A DNA stretch of 49,494 bases from an uncultured Eubacterium sp. (GTDB lineage Bacteria; Bacillota; Clostridia; Lachnospirales; Lachnospiraceae): NCBI GenBank assembly GCA_958446835.1, contig CAUCXT010000020.1, positions 1 through 49,494 on the forward strand, read 5' to 3'. Below the pieces are notes generated by a model, which saw only the letters and a program-made list of their open reading frames with translations, did no database searches and had not been told where the DNA came from. Position numbers and translations under genes: made by a program. Of this stretch, positions 1-8,252 are shown piece after piece. How positions within the stretch are numbered: the first letter of the stretch is position 1; each line of letters opens with the position of its first letter.

Positions 1-246
1 TGCTACCATACAACAGGCTGCCCGGATATGAATTTGCTGGACATGATAGTGTATGTGGCTGATTATATCGAGCCGAACCGTGACAAGGCGCCGAAGCTGC
101 CTTATTATCGTGAGCTTGCCTTCAAGGACTTAAGGCAGTGCACCTATGAGATTCTTGAAAACACTATTGAATATGTACGCTCTAAAAACGGCACAATAGA
201 TGATACAACAGTTAAGGCGTATGAAAGCCTCAAAGCCAAAATATAA
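1..246 (+). CDS. yqeK: YqeK-type HD-domain hydrolase, C-terminal part (5' end outside window)
   Basis: Only the last 81 codons are present; the frame is open to the window's left edge. YqeK proteins are HD-superfamily metal hydrolases, characterised as symmetrical Ap4A hydrolases that give two ADP. The fragment opens with a YHTTG motif, which in this family follows the HD metal-binding core, then has the conserved stretch VYVADYIEPNRD, in which the Asp and Glu residues are typical of the family. The stop at 244-246 is followed 39 bp later by rsfS; yqeK-rsfS is a very common Firmicute pair. The truncation is caused by the window boundary, not by mutation. Confidence is high for the family, but the catalytic N-terminal histidines cannot be checked here. 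Confidence 0.9.
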   Translation, partial: CYHTTGCPDMNLLDMIVYVADYIEPNRDKAPKLPYYRELAFKDLRQCTYEILENTIEYVRSKNGTIDDTTVKAYESLKAKI

Positions 247-285
247 TTTACAAGGCTTAATAATACATTTATCCGGAGGTAATTT

Positions 286-633
286 ATGGATTCAAAGGAA
301 TTGACAAAGATAATTTACAACGCCATTGATGATAAGAAGGGTGAAAATATAAAGATACTTGATATCAGCAAGGTATCCGTCATCGCAGACTATTTTGTAA
401 TAGCAAACGGAAGCAATATCAATCAGGTACAGGCTCTTGCGGACAATGTCAAGGAGGAGCTGTATAAGCTTGGACTGGAACCTAGGAATGTGGAGGGCTA
501 CCGCAGTGCCTCATGGATTCTGCTCGACTATACGGATGTTATAGTACATGTGTTCTCAAAGGATGACAGATTCTTCTATGACCTTGAGAGAATATGGCGT
601 GACGGCAGGGAAATAGAGGTTAAGGAACTATGA
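286..633 (+). CDS. rsfS: Ribosomal silencing factor RsfS (Iojap/YbeB family)
   Basis: This 115-residue protein matches the full length of the RsfS/YbeB/Iojap family. These proteins bind ribosomal protein L14 on the 50S subunit and block subunit joining when nutrients are short. Visible family features are the KILDISKVSVIADYFVIANG stretch in the first half and VEGYRSASWILLDY then VIVHVF in the second half. ATG 286 is preceded by a CGGAGGT ribosome binding site 5-6 bases upstream. The last four bases overlap the start of folC, so the two are probably translationally coupled. It lies between yqeK and the folate genes in one plus-strand operon. Confidence 0.95.
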   Translation: MDSKELTKIIYNAIDDKKGENIKILDISKVSVIADYFVIANGSNINQVQALADNVKEELYKLGLEPRNVEGYRSASWILLDYTDVIVHVFSKDDRFFYDLERIWRDGREIEVKEL

Positions 634-1964
634 AATTAAGCTACGAAGATGCTATGAAGCTTATCCACAATGCGGAAAAAGCGGGAAGTATCATGGGTGT
701 GGATACCATGCGTGAGCTGATGAAGCGTCTTGGCAATCCACAGGACAAGCTAAAGGTGATACACATTGCCGGAACGAACGGAAAGGGGTCGACCCTGGCG
801 ATGATTTCAACGATACTCACCACAGCCGGGTATAAGGTCGGACGGTATATCTCACCGACCCTTGTCACATATCTTGAGAGAATACAGATTGACGGTGTGT
901 ATATTTCAGAGGAAGCTTTTGCAGATATCACGGGAGAGCTTGCGGACGCAATTGAGGCTATGAAGGTAAATGCGTCACGGCTTCCGACCGCTTTTGAGCT
1001 TGAGACTGCGGCGGCATTTCTGTATTTTTACAGACAGAGGGTGGATTTCGTTGTGTTAGAGACCGGTCTTGGCGGTGAATACGACGCAACGAATGTATGT
1101 TCGTGTCCGTTGTGCTGTGTATTTACCTCAATCGGCTTAGACCATACCGGTATACTTGGAAATACAATTGCTGAGATAGCGTCCGTGAAATCCGGAATCA
1201 TAATGCCGGGCACAACAGTCATCACAACCACTCAGGAATGTGAAGCGATGAATGTTATTAAGAACAAGTGTTCAGATACAGGCAGCAGGCTTATAATATC
1301 AGATTATATGACAGACGCCATGAACATAAGCTATGCCTCATGTCCTTGGGATGATGAATGTACATGCTACACACACATAAGGGCAGGACTTATCAAGCTT
1401 AGACTTCGCGGAACTTACCAGATTATCAATTCATGCCTTGCGATATCATGTGTTGAGGCACTTATTGAAATGGGGTATAATATTTCCTATTCAGACATCA
1501 GAGATGGTATTTATGGTACACAGTGGTTTGGACGCTTAAGTCTTATCGGCAGCCAGCCGCCATTCTTTGTCGACGGAGCACACAATGAACCCGCCGCAAG
1601 GCAGCTTAGAACATCTGTTCTTGAATACTTTACAGCCGAAAAACTTGGGTGTCGCAAGCTGGTATACATAATGGGTGTGTTCGCAGACAAGGACTATGAG
1701 AAGATAATTGATCTCATGCTTCCTATGGCAGACCATATTTTTACAATAGCCACTCCCGACAATGTGCGGGCTATGCCGGCGGAGGAGCTTGCGGGGCATA
1801 TAAACAAAAAGAAAAATATTGCTGAGGCATGCTGTAATATCGAAGCAGCAGTCGAAAGAGCAGTTACTTATAATAACGGTGATGTGGCAGTGCTTGCATT
1901 TGGCTCACTTTCGCATCTTAACCGGATAAGAGAGGCATACAACGAATGGATAAGGAAAAGATAA
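630..1964 (+). CDS. folC: Bifunctional folylpolyglutamate synthase / dihydrofolate synthase
   Basis: FolC joins dihydropteroate to glutamate and then adds further glutamates to reduced folates, using ATP. The 444-residue length is normal for the Mur-ligase-like family. The P-loop AGTNGKGST is at residues 47-55; ETGLGGEYDATN lies near residue 140 and VDGAHN near residue 315, both FolC signatures. The start ATG overlaps the rsfS stop by four bases, and the gene's end overlaps the folE start by 19 bases, so the operon is tightly packed. FolC makes the product of the pathway whose earlier enzymes are encoded just downstream. No defects are visible. Whether it performs both reactions cannot be read from sequence, but folP in the same operon argues that the dihydrofolate synthase step is needed. 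Confidence 0.95.
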   Translation: MKLSYEDAMKLIHNAEKAGSIMGVDTMRELMKRLGNPQDKLKVIHIAGTNGKGSTLAMISTILTTAGYKVGRYISPTLVTYLERIQIDGVYISEEAFADITGELADAIEAMKVNASRLPTAFELETAAAFLYFYRQRVDFVVLETGLGGEYDATNVCSCPLCCVFTSIGLDHTGILGNTIAEIASVKSGIIMPGTTVITTTQECEAMNVIKNKCSDTGSRLIISDYMTDAMNISYASCPWDDECTCYTHIRAGLIKLRLRGTYQIINSCLAISCVEALIEMGYNISYSDIRDGIYGTQWFGRLSLIGSQPPFFVDGAHNEPAARQLRTSVLEYFTAEKLGCRKLVYIMGVFADKDYEKIIDLMLPMADHIFTIATPDNVRAMPAEELAGHINKKKNIAEACCNIEAAVERAVTYNNGDVAVLAFGSLSHLNRIREAYNEWIRKR

Positions 1965-2587
1965 AGGACGGGGTTAAGCTGATTCTCGAGGGAATCGGTG
2001 AGGATATATCACGCGAAGGTCTGCTTGAAACGCCGGACAGAATAGCAAGAATGTATGAAGAGGTGTTTGCCGGGATAGATAAGGACAGAATCGCGCAATA
2101 CAGGGCGGAGGCTTCATATCAGGATAATCCGGGTAAAAATGATATTAATTCTAAAGATAGCGATGAGATAATTGTCCGTGACATCCTTTCAAAAACCTTT
2201 GCGGCGCAGAAAGGGCAACTCATACTTGAAAAGGATATAACCTTCTACTCAATGTGTGAACACCATCTGCTTCCATTTTACGGAAAGGCACATATTGCCT
2301 ACATTTCAAACGGCAGGGTCGCAGGTCTTAGCAAGCTGGCAAGGACGGTGGAGGAGTACGCCAAGCGCCCACAGCTTCAGGAGCGCCTGACCGCTCAGAT
2401 AGCGGATGCCATCATGAAATATCTTCACGCAGAGGGTGTCATGGTTGTTATTGAAGCCGAACATATGTGCATGACCATGCGCGGTGTAAAAAAACCGGGC
2501 AGCAAGACAATGACCTATGTGTGCAGAGGTTCCTTTGAGAACAACAGTGCGGCTATAGACAGAGTACTAAATATGATAAAAGATTAA
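1946..2587 (+). CDS. folE: GTP cyclohydrolase I
   Basis: FolE converts GTP to 7,8-dihydroneopterin triphosphate, the first step of pterin and folate synthesis. The protein has 213 residues. The zinc and catalytic motif CEHHLLP is at residues 104-110 (Cys104 and His107 expected as ligands), and EHMCMTMRGV at 172-181 supplies the third ligand, Cys175. SKLARTVEEYAKRPQ at 129-143 is also a family signature. A stretch of about 20 residues around 58-75, rich in Asn, Lys and Asp, looks like a surface insertion. The start lies inside the end of folC (19-base overlap), suggesting coupled translation. With folP and folBK downstream, this gives most of the pterin branch in one operon. Confidence 0.96.
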   Translation: MDKEKIKDGVKLILEGIGEDISREGLLETPDRIARMYEEVFAGIDKDRIAQYRAEASYQDNPGKNDINSKDSDEIIVRDILSKTFAAQKGQLILEKDITFYSMCEHHLLPFYGKAHIAYISNGRVAGLSKLARTVEEYAKRPQLQERLTAQIADAIMKYLHAEGVMVVIEAEHMCMTMRGVKKPGSKTMTYVCRGSFENNSAAIDRVLNMIKD

Positions 2588-2632
2588 GCACAATTAAATT
2601 TTTTGTCTTATACATTATTAAGGAGAATATTT

Positions 2633-3481
2633 ATGCTTATCGGAAATAAGAATTTTGACCTTGAAAACAGTGCCTATGTGTGTGGTATTTTGAATGTAAC
2701 ACCTGATTCATTTTCAGACGGAGGACGTTACTACAACATTGATGCCGCACTTTTTCATACGGAGGAAATGATAAAGGATGGAGCCGCTCTTATAGATATT
2801 GGCGGTGAATCCACACGTCCGGGTTACACAATGATACCGGATGATGAGGAGATTGAACGTGTAGCACCTGTTATCAGAGCCGTAAAAGCACGTTTTGACA
2901 TACCTGTATCGCTTGATACATACAAGGCAGGTGTTGCGGCAGCGGGAATTGAAGCGGGTGCAGACCTTATAAATGATATATGGGGACTTATGTACAACAC
3001 AAGTACCTCAGATGACGGCAGCATTGTATCCCCAATGGCTGTGCTGCTCGCCAAATCCGGTCTTCCATGCTGTCTTATGCATAACAGGAAATCAGATAAA
3101 TACAATGACTTTATCACCGATTATCTTGATGACAACAGACTTATCATCGACTGCGCGTTAAAGCACGGCATATCTAAGGAAAATATTATCCTTGACCCTG
3201 GCGTCGGCTTTGCCAAATCGCTTGAGCAAAACCTGATTGCAATAAATACATTAGACAAGCTATGCGCATTAGGTTACCCTGTTCTTCTTGGAACCTCAAG
3301 AAAATCCGTAGTCGGGCTCACACTCGACCTTCCAAGGGATGAGCGCGTGGAGGGAACCGTTGCTACAAGCGTTATCGGGCTTATGCGCGGTGCCTCAATA
3401 TTCAGGGTACATGATGTGAAGGAGAACTTCCGCGCACTTAAGATGGCAGCAGCCGTGATAGGAAAAAGCTTTAATGCATAG
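2633..3481 (+). CDS. folP: Dihydropteroate synthase
   Basis: FolP condenses 6-hydroxymethyl-dihydropterin diphosphate with p-aminobenzoate; it is the sulfonamide target. I place the start at ATG 2633, which has an AGGAG site at 2621-2625; an upstream in-frame TTG at 2603 lacks one. That gives 282 residues. Family signatures are NVTPDSFSDGG at 21-31, DIGGESTRPG at 55-64, NDIWG near 114 and GTSRKS at 220-225, followed by the final RVHDV. The barrel carries a short insertion (about residues 122-135, YNTSTSDDGS) after the NDIWG strand. It sits 45 bases after folE and before folBK. No pabA or pabB is visible in the window, so p-aminobenzoate must come from elsewhere. Confidence 0.96.
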   Translation: MLIGNKNFDLENSAYVCGILNVTPDSFSDGGRYYNIDAALFHTEEMIKDGAALIDIGGESTRPGYTMIPDDEEIERVAPVIRAVKARFDIPVSLDTYKAGVAAAGIEAGADLINDIWGLMYNTSTSDDGSIVSPMAVLLAKSGLPCCLMHNRKSDKYNDFITDYLDDNRLIIDCALKHGISKENIILDPGVGFAKSLEQNLIAINTLDKLCALGYPVLLGTSRKSVVGLTLDLPRDERVEGTVATSVIGLMRGASIFRVHDVKENFRALKMAAAVIGKSFNA

Positions 3482-3563
3482 CTTTTCATAAAAATAAATC
3501 AACTATACTTTGAAGGGTATGTTCTATTAGAAAAATATATTCTTCACAGAAGGAGTGCTACAA

Positions 3564-4430
3564 ATGGACATAATTCATATAAAAAATCTTGAAGTGTTTG
3601 CCAATCATGGCGTATTTGAGGAGGAGAACCGTCTCGGACAGAAATTTATAATAAATGCCGACCTGTATACTGATTTTAGGGATTCAGTTGGACATCGTGT
3701 ATTCACAGAGGACTTTCAGCAAGCCGGTTACACACCGGAAGACCTTGATTCGTCCATAGACTATGGAATGGCATCTGAAAAAATAGCGGCTTTCCTGACA
3801 AATGATACTTATGAGCTTATTGAGACGGCGGCAAGCAGACTGGCAGAATATCTACTCACAACAATACCGCACTTACAGAAAGTACGTGTTGAGCTAAAAA
3901 AGCCCTGGGCTCCTGTAAAATTGCCAATGGAAACTGTATCTGTTGAACTTACAAGAAGCTGGCATCGTGTATATTTATCACTTGGTTCCAATATGGGAGA
4001 GCGTGAAATATACCTGCAGAACGCACTTAATGCCCTGCAGAACCATTCCTGTATCCGTCTGAATAAAGTATCACCTATATACGAAACTGAGCCATACGGC
4101 GGTGTAGAGCAGCAGAGCTTTTTAAACTGCTGTGCCGCTGTCGATACCATCCTAGAACCTAATGAGCTGCTTGATTTCCTTAATGCCGTTGAAGCCGTAA
4201 ACAACCGTACGCGTGAAATCCACTGGGGCCCGAGAACATTGGATATAGATATTCTTCTGTATGATGACCTGATTATGCATACAGAAAGACTCTGTATTCC
4301 ACATATTGACATGCACAACCGCATGTTCGTGCTTAAACCGCTAAGTGATATCGCGCCTTACGCATACCACCCGGTCAAACACGCAATGGTGCAGGAGCTT
4401 CTCGCTGAACTTGAAAGCAGGATGAAATAG
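3564..4430 (+). CDS. folBK: Fused dihydroneopterin aldolase / HPPK
   Basis: This is a bifunctional protein of 288 residues. Residues 1 to about 131 are dihydroneopterin aldolase (FolB): HGVFEEENRLGQKF near the start, SSIDYG near 63-68, then a Lys-Lys-Pro segment. Residues from about 136 are 6-hydroxymethyl-dihydropterin pyrophosphokinase (FolK): YLSLGSNMGER, then WGPRTLDIDIL at 221-231, which holds the Mg-binding acidic residues. The two activities are consecutive steps that produce the FolP substrate. ATG 3564 is chosen because AGGAG lies at 3551-3555; the upstream GTG 3555 overlaps that site. The FolB part has roughly nine extra residues before SSIDYG. It is the last gene of the folate operon and is followed by a terminator. 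Confidence 0.95.
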   Translation: MDIIHIKNLEVFANHGVFEEENRLGQKFIINADLYTDFRDSVGHRVFTEDFQQAGYTPEDLDSSIDYGMASEKIAAFLTNDTYELIETAASRLAEYLLTTIPHLQKVRVELKKPWAPVKLPMETVSVELTRSWHRVYLSLGSNMGEREIYLQNALNALQNHSCIRLNKVSPIYETEPYGGVEQQSFLNCCAAVDTILEPNELLDFLNAVEAVNNRTREIHWGPRTLDIDILLYDDLIMHTERLCIPHIDMHNRMFVLKPLSDIAPYAYHPVKHAMVQELLAELESRMK

Positions 4431-4502
4431 GTAATTAAATGAAAACTACTGCAAAATACTGCCCACATCTTAATTAGAAAAAGTAATGACTATCGTTTAA
4501 TC

Positions 4503-4569
4503 AAAAAGCCATGAGAACGAAGTTGGCCGGCTCAAAAAAAGAGCACTAATTTCATTCTCATGGCTTTTT
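4503..4569. terminator. Bidirectional terminator between folBK and lexA
   Basis: A 15-base arm at 4503-4517 (AAAAAGCCATGAGAA) pairs with TTCTCATGGCTTTTT at 4555-4569; with one unpaired base on each side, GAA and TTC extend the stem by three pairs. Runs of A at the left and T at the right give a U-tail in both directions. The loop contains a smaller hairpin, GCTC-A7-GAGC at 4530-4544. It separates the convergent folate operon and lexA. The structure is read from sequence; function is inferred. Confidence 0.8.
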
Positions 4570-4579
4570 ATACATGTAT

Positions 4580-5206
4580 TTAATCTACCAGTGTTCTTAT
4601 AAGACGTATAACCTTTCCGAGTATCTCCACATGATCAACAATAATCGGATCCATGAAGTCATTCTCGGGCTGAAGTCTGAAATGTCCGTCCTCTGCGTAG
4701 AATCTCTTGACTGTTGCAGAATCGTCAACAAGAGCAACGATAACCTCACCATTCTTGGCAGTGTTGGTCTGTTCTACAATGATATAATCTCCGTCAAGAA
4801 TTCCCATATTAATCATGCTATCGCCCTTAACCCTAAGTATAAATGTCTCCTTATTAGGAAGCAGATTCGCCGGGAAAGGGAAGTAGTCGGTAATATTCTC
4901 GACTGCAAGCAGCGGCTGTCCGGCAGCCACGGTTCCCACAACCGGAATGCTCGCAATCTCCGTCTCCGTTCTGAGATAATTAAATGAATCATCCATAATC
5001 TCAATGGCACGCGGCTTGGTAGGGTCTCTTCTTATATATCCGTTCTTCTCAAGTGTCTCAAGGTGTGAGTGAACACTCGATGTAGACTTAAGATGCACTG
5101 CCTCACAAATCTCGCGTACTGCCGGCGGATATCCCTTCGTAAGTATCTCTTTCTTAAGAAAATCTAATATCTCCTGTTGTTTAGGTGTAATTCTTCCACT
5201 TGGCAT
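4580..5206 (-). CDS. lexA: SOS repressor LexA
   Basis: LexA represses DNA-damage genes and self-cleaves when RecA filaments form. The protein has 208 residues, the usual length. Residues 1-70 form the winged helix-turn-helix, with recognition helix around STSSVHSHLETL. The cleavage bond is Ala95-Gly96 within GTVAAGQP, and the catalytic pair is Ser130 (GDSM) and Lys167 (ATVKRF). The start ATG has an AGAGGAGG site about eight bases upstream. The gene faces a yneA-type gene across a 306-bp region holding four LexA boxes, so autoregulation is very likely. It ends at the shared terminator opposite folBK. No odd features. Confidence 0.97.
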   Translation of the reverse strand: MPSGRITPKQQEILDFLKKEILTKGYPPAVREICEAVHLKSTSSVHSHLETLEKNGYIRRDPTKPRAIEIMDDSFNYLRTETEIASIPVVGTVAAGQPLLAVENITDYFPFPANLLPNKETFILRVKGDSMINMGILDGDYIIVEQTNTAKNGEVIVALVDDSATVKRFYAEDGHFRLQPENDFMDPIIVDHVEILGKVIRLIRTLVD

Positions 5207-5356
5207 ATAAAATCCTCCTCTATGTAATCGATAAATCCTATTAACCGGAATGATAACCTATAAGTTTCTGGCTAAAGACTGATTATCCTATGTTTCTTCT
5301 AAAATCACTACATTTAAAATTGCTCATTAGTTAAATTAGTTAAAACTGTTTTGTAT

Positions 5357-5385
5357 ATTATATCATAAACTTATCAAAAATGCAA
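5357..5385 (-). promoter_or_regulatory. lexA promoter
   Basis: Read on the minus strand, TTGCAT (5380-5385) and TATAAT (5357-5362) are separated by 17 bases. The -10 is perfect and the -35 matches four of six positions. The LexA-like box at 5383-5396 overlaps the -35, giving a clear route for autorepression. The implied 5' untranslated leader is about 145 bases. Confidence 0.75.
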
Positions 5386-5488
5386 ACAAATGTTCAAAAT
5401 AAACGTTCCGAATAAATGTTCGATTTTCTATTGACAAACGCGTGTTCGGATGTTATATTGTATTCACAGGCTAACGAATATACGTTCG
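5383..5488. promoter_or_regulatory. Cluster of four LexA (SOS) boxes
   Basis: Four 14-bp sites resemble the Gram-positive LexA consensus CGAACNNNNGTTCG: CAAACAAATGTTCA at 5383-5396, CGAATAAATGTTCG at 5409-5422, CAAACGCGTGTTCG at 5435-5448 and CGAATATACGTTCG at 5475-5488. The second and fourth match all but one base of the palindrome arms; the first and third are weaker. Starts are spaced 26, 26 and 40 bp apart. The first covers the lexA -35, the third the yneA -35 and spacer, and the fourth lies just downstream of the yneA -10. This is the control region of a divergent SOS pair. No other gene is needed to explain 5207-5512. Confidence 0.88.
5431..5459 (+). promoter_or_regulatory. yneA promoter
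   Basis: TTGACA at 5431-5436 and TATATT at 5454-5459 are separated by 17 bases, a near-consensus housekeeping promoter. The LexA box at 5435-5448 overlaps its -35 and spacer and another box lies at 5475-5488, so the promoter should be strong but tightly SOS-repressed. Confidence 0.85.
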
Positions 5489-5512
5489 ATACATTGCACA
5501 GGAGGAATCATT

Positions 5513-5923
5513 ATGAAAACAACCACAGTCAAGAATTTCACAGTAGTTGAAGGCGGTTTATCCGTCAATGAGATTTTAAGAAAGAGCCATCAGGCAGTAG
5601 CACGTAGAAAGAGAATGAAAAAGATTAGCATTATATCATTTATTCTAGTGCTCATAGCCGTATTTACCATAATCATATTCAGCAATATCGTCCACGCGGG
5701 TGATGAACATACATCCGATAATTCTGTTAAAGGATACACATATATAACAATATCCCAGAATGATACACTTTGGAGTATTGCATGTGAATATTCAGATGAA
5801 CATTATTCCTCCGTATACCAGTATATCCGCGAAGTCATGACCTTGAATGGTCTTACAGGTGATTCCATATATGCAGGGTCGAGGCTTATGATTCCTGTAT
5901 ACACTACGCCTGATTATTTATAG
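5513..5923 (+). CDS. yneA: SOS-induced cell division inhibitor of YneA type (LysM membrane protein)
   Basis: The protein has 136 residues from ATG 5513, chosen because GGAGG lies at 5501-5505. Residues 1-37 are basic and cytoplasmic, 38-60 form one membrane segment, and 76-129 form a LysM peptidoglycan-binding domain starting YTYITISQNDTLWSIA. This layout, and divergence from lexA behind LexA boxes, is that of Bacillus YneA, which halts septation during DNA damage. The cytoplasmic part is longer than in Bacillus YneA. Function is inferred from layout and regulation; sequence identity is not known to me. The 3' end overlaps the convergent ttcA-like gene by six bases. Confidence 0.85.
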   Translation: MKTTTVKNFTVVEGGLSVNEILRKSHQAVARRKRMKKISIISFILVLIAVFTIIIFSNIVHAGDEHTSDNSVKGYTYITISQNDTLWSIACEYSDEHYSSVYQYIREVMTLNGLTGDSIYAGSRLMIPVYTTPDYL

Positions 5924-6667
5924 AATACGTTTTCCTCTAATATGTTCCGTTTTTTCCGGCCAGTCCTCCAAGTTACCGCTAACAATAGCGGTGAACAGTC
6001 TTGTATGAAAACCCGGAGCTTCTGAATTAATTTTTTTTATCAGCTCCTTGGTTTCCTCTCGCTTGGTTATACCATCAGCAGGGCATAGATTCTTAACTAC
6101 CGGAAGCTTATACTTATTGGTAAATCCTATAATATCTGCCTCCGGTGCATATATAAGAGGGCGTATCAGCGTGAGATTGGTCTTGTCCAGATGGCTCATA
6201 GGCGAAAATGTGTGTATTCTTCCCTCATATATAAGCGACATCAGGAAGGTTTCATTTATATCATCTCTGTGGTGCGCATAAGCTATCTTATTGCAGCCAA
6301 GCTCCAACGCCTTATTATTGAATGCACCTTTTCTCAACTTGGCACATAGAGCACACGGATTAGTCTCTTTTCTTATGTTGAATACTATATCATTTATTTC
6401 CGTCTCAATTATATAATATGGGACATCAAGTTCATTACACAGTTTTTCAACCTCAGAAAAATCCATTCCGCCTATTCCTAAATGCACCGTCAATGCATAG
6501 ATTTCAAATTTTTTGGGATAGAATTTCCTAAGCTCACTCAATGCATAGAGTAGTGTAAGACTGTCCTTTCCACCCGATATTCCGATGGCAATTTTATCAC
6601 CATCCTCAATAAGACCATAATCATCTACAGCCTTGCGCGTATAACTTAATAATCGCTGAAGCGTCAT
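5918..6667 (-). CDS. ttcA: TtcA-like tRNA 2-thiocytidine synthase (PP-loop ATPase)
   Basis: TtcA-family enzymes adenylate and thiolate cytidine 32 of some tRNAs. The 249-residue product has the PP-loop SGGKDS at 31-36, CALC at 105-108 and a third cysteine at 195 (NLCPADG), matching the three-cysteine Fe-S cluster arrangement of TtcA. The start is ATG 6667, with GGAGG at 6676-6680; a TTG further upstream would place that site inside the gene. It stands alone on the minus strand between yneA and a helicase. The related TtuA group carries extra zinc-finger CxxC motifs, which are absent here. The target base is inferred from family only. Confidence 0.88.
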   Translation of the reverse strand: MTLQRLLSYTRKAVDDYGLIEDGDKIAIGISGGKDSLTLLYALSELRKFYPKKFEIYALTVHLGIGGMDFSEVEKLCNELDVPYYIIETEINDIVFNIRKETNPCALCAKLRKGAFNNKALELGCNKIAYAHHRDDINETFLMSLIYEGRIHTFSPMSHLDKTNLTLIRPLIYAPEADIIGFTNKYKLPVVKNLCPADGITKREETKELIKKINSEAPGFHTRLFTAIVSGNLEDWPEKTEHIRGKRIL

Positions 6668-6980
6668 GCAATTTTCCTCCAATCACACATATCATTCATA
6701 CATATATCATTTTCCTGAACACAATTAAAATCTTTCCGATTATATCCTTTATTTTTTGTATAGTCAAGCCTGCCATATTTATGGTATAATAAGAATTAGA
6801 GCGTTTAACATGTTTACATGATTGATAAACACCGAATATCAATTATGAATGTAGTTTATAATATGATGAATTTGAGTGTTCAGATATGTCAAACACTTGT
6901 AATTCAACATTACAGCGCATCGATTAAAACAAGTCAAAAGGCACATACATTGATAGAATAAGAAGAAAGGCATTACCATA
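6668..6980 (+). promoter_or_regulatory. Intergenic region with extended -10 promoter for the helicase
   Basis: This 313-bp gap separates two divergent genes. The clearest signal is an extended -10, TGGTATAAT, at 6782-6790; I find no good -35 at the usual distance. Transcription from there would leave a leader of about 185 bases before the helicase. I see no convincing gene, riboswitch or LexA box in it. The helicase ribosome binding site is a weak AGAAAGG at 6964-6970. Confidence 0.5.
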
Positions 6981-8135
6981 ATGAGCGAAAACTTTACAAT
7001 ACAACAGCTTAACTTTAAATTGAGAAAAGCATTAAACGCACAGAAAATAACAGAGCTTACAGAGATACAGAGTCTCTGTATTCCACAGATAATAGAAGGG
7101 CACAATGTATCCGGTGGTGCAAAAACCGGTACCGGCAAAACACTTGCGTATCTTATACCTGTATACGAATATTTATTGAAGCTATCCCCGGAAGAATCCC
7201 ATGATTTTGCATGTGTTATAGCCGTTCCTGCCAAGGAGCTGGCATTTCAGATATCAAGACAGATTGAGTTACTTTCAAAGAATCTTGATTTCAATGCCAA
7301 AGCAGTGGTAGCCGTGGGTAATTTCAATATGCAGCGCATGGCAGAATCGTTAAAGACCAAGCCGACATTCGTGATAGGAACACCTGCCAGACTCAAGGAA
7401 CTTATCTCCTTAAAGAAACTGCCTGCACATAAGTGTAAATATCTTATATTCGACGAGGCAGACAGGCTTATAGATAAGGATAATATGCAGCTCAGTATGG
7501 ACTTAAAGAAATGCTTTTACAGGGATGTACAGACATTATTCTTTACAGCCACATTTGGCGAAAAGTATCAGAATAACCTTGATAAGACAGGACTGGATAT
7601 TGTGAAAATATCCACCAGCCGTATAGTATCAACACCCGACACTATCAAGCATTATTATGTTGTATGCATGCACAGGGATAAGAACGAGACCGTCCGCAAG
7701 GTTTTAAAGGCATCCAATGCAGCTAAGGCAATTATTTTTGCAAATAAGCGCTATGATATTGACGAGATAACACAGAAGTTAAAGTATCATAATTATAAAG
7801 TCGAAGCATTACATGCTGAAGGCAACAAGTTCCGAAATAAAAATATTGTTAAAGATTTTATGGATGGGAAGCTGCAATATGTAGTCGCATCAGACTATGC
7901 GGCTCGTGGAATGCATTTTGATGATGTAGATGTCATAATCAACATAAGCCTTCCTGAGGAATCCACCGAATACGTTCACCGTGCCGGTCGCTGTGGACGT
8001 AACGGAAAATCCGGCATGTGCATATCAATCATAACAGATGGCGAAACCAACAAGATCAAAAAATTCCAAAAGGATCTTGCAATCAATATGGTTGAAAGAA
8101 GCCTGTATCAGGGCAGGTTGGTTGCAAAAAAATAG
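6981..8135 (+). CDS. DEAD-box ATP-dependent RNA helicase
   Basis: The product has 384 residues, covering the two RecA-like domains with almost no tail. In order: Q-motif region near residues 25-36, motif I AKTGTGKT at 47-54, motif II DEAD at 158-161, motif III FTAT at 188-191 (usually SAT, here Thr-Ala-Thr), and motif VI HRAGRCGR near residue 334. Such enzymes remodel RNA in ribosome assembly or mRNA decay. The lack of a C-terminal RNA-binding extension separates it from CshA and DbpA types, so I give no gene symbol. It is monocistronic or co-transcribed with the downstream recombinase 196 bp away, though paired repeats lie between them. Confidence 0.92.
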   Translation: MSENFTIQQLNFKLRKALNAQKITELTEIQSLCIPQIIEGHNVSGGAKTGTGKTLAYLIPVYEYLLKLSPEESHDFACVIAVPAKELAFQISRQIELLSKNLDFNAKAVVAVGNFNMQRMAESLKTKPTFVIGTPARLKELISLKKLPAHKCKYLIFDEADRLIDKDNMQLSMDLKKCFYRDVQTLFFTATFGEKYQNNLDKTGLDIVKISTSRIVSTPDTIKHYYVVCMHRDKNETVRKVLKASNAAKAIIFANKRYDIDEITQKLKYHNYKVEALHAEGNKFRNKNIVKDFMDGKLQYVVASDYAARGMHFDDVDVIINISLPEESTEYVHRAGRCGRNGKSGMCISIITDGETNKIKKFQKDLAINMVERSLYQGRLVAKK

Positions 8136-8175
8136 TAACACACATAAAGCACCAATATATAATATAAACATAAAA

Positions 8176-8237
8176 AGTGCCGTATATAGGAACATAGCTG
8201 ATTATAGCTCTAAAATCCATAATATGGCACTATGTTT
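8176..8237 (+). other. Two mutually exclusive stems between helicase and recombinase genes
   Basis: AGTGCC at 8176-8181 can pair with GGCACT at 8226-8231, and GAACATAG at 8190-8197 can pair with CTATGTTT at 8230-8237. The two pairings share bases 8230-8231, so they compete. The second is followed by CTTTT and could act as a weak terminator for the helicase transcript. Whether this matters is unknown; the loops are long (about 44 and 32 bases). Confidence 0.35.
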
Positions 8238-8252
8238 CTTTTACGCGTCTAC

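Noticed and set aside
2588..2632. Tetrahydrofolate riboswitch before folP
   Set aside because: The gap is only 45 bases (and 82 before folBK), too short and without visible pairing for that riboswitch.
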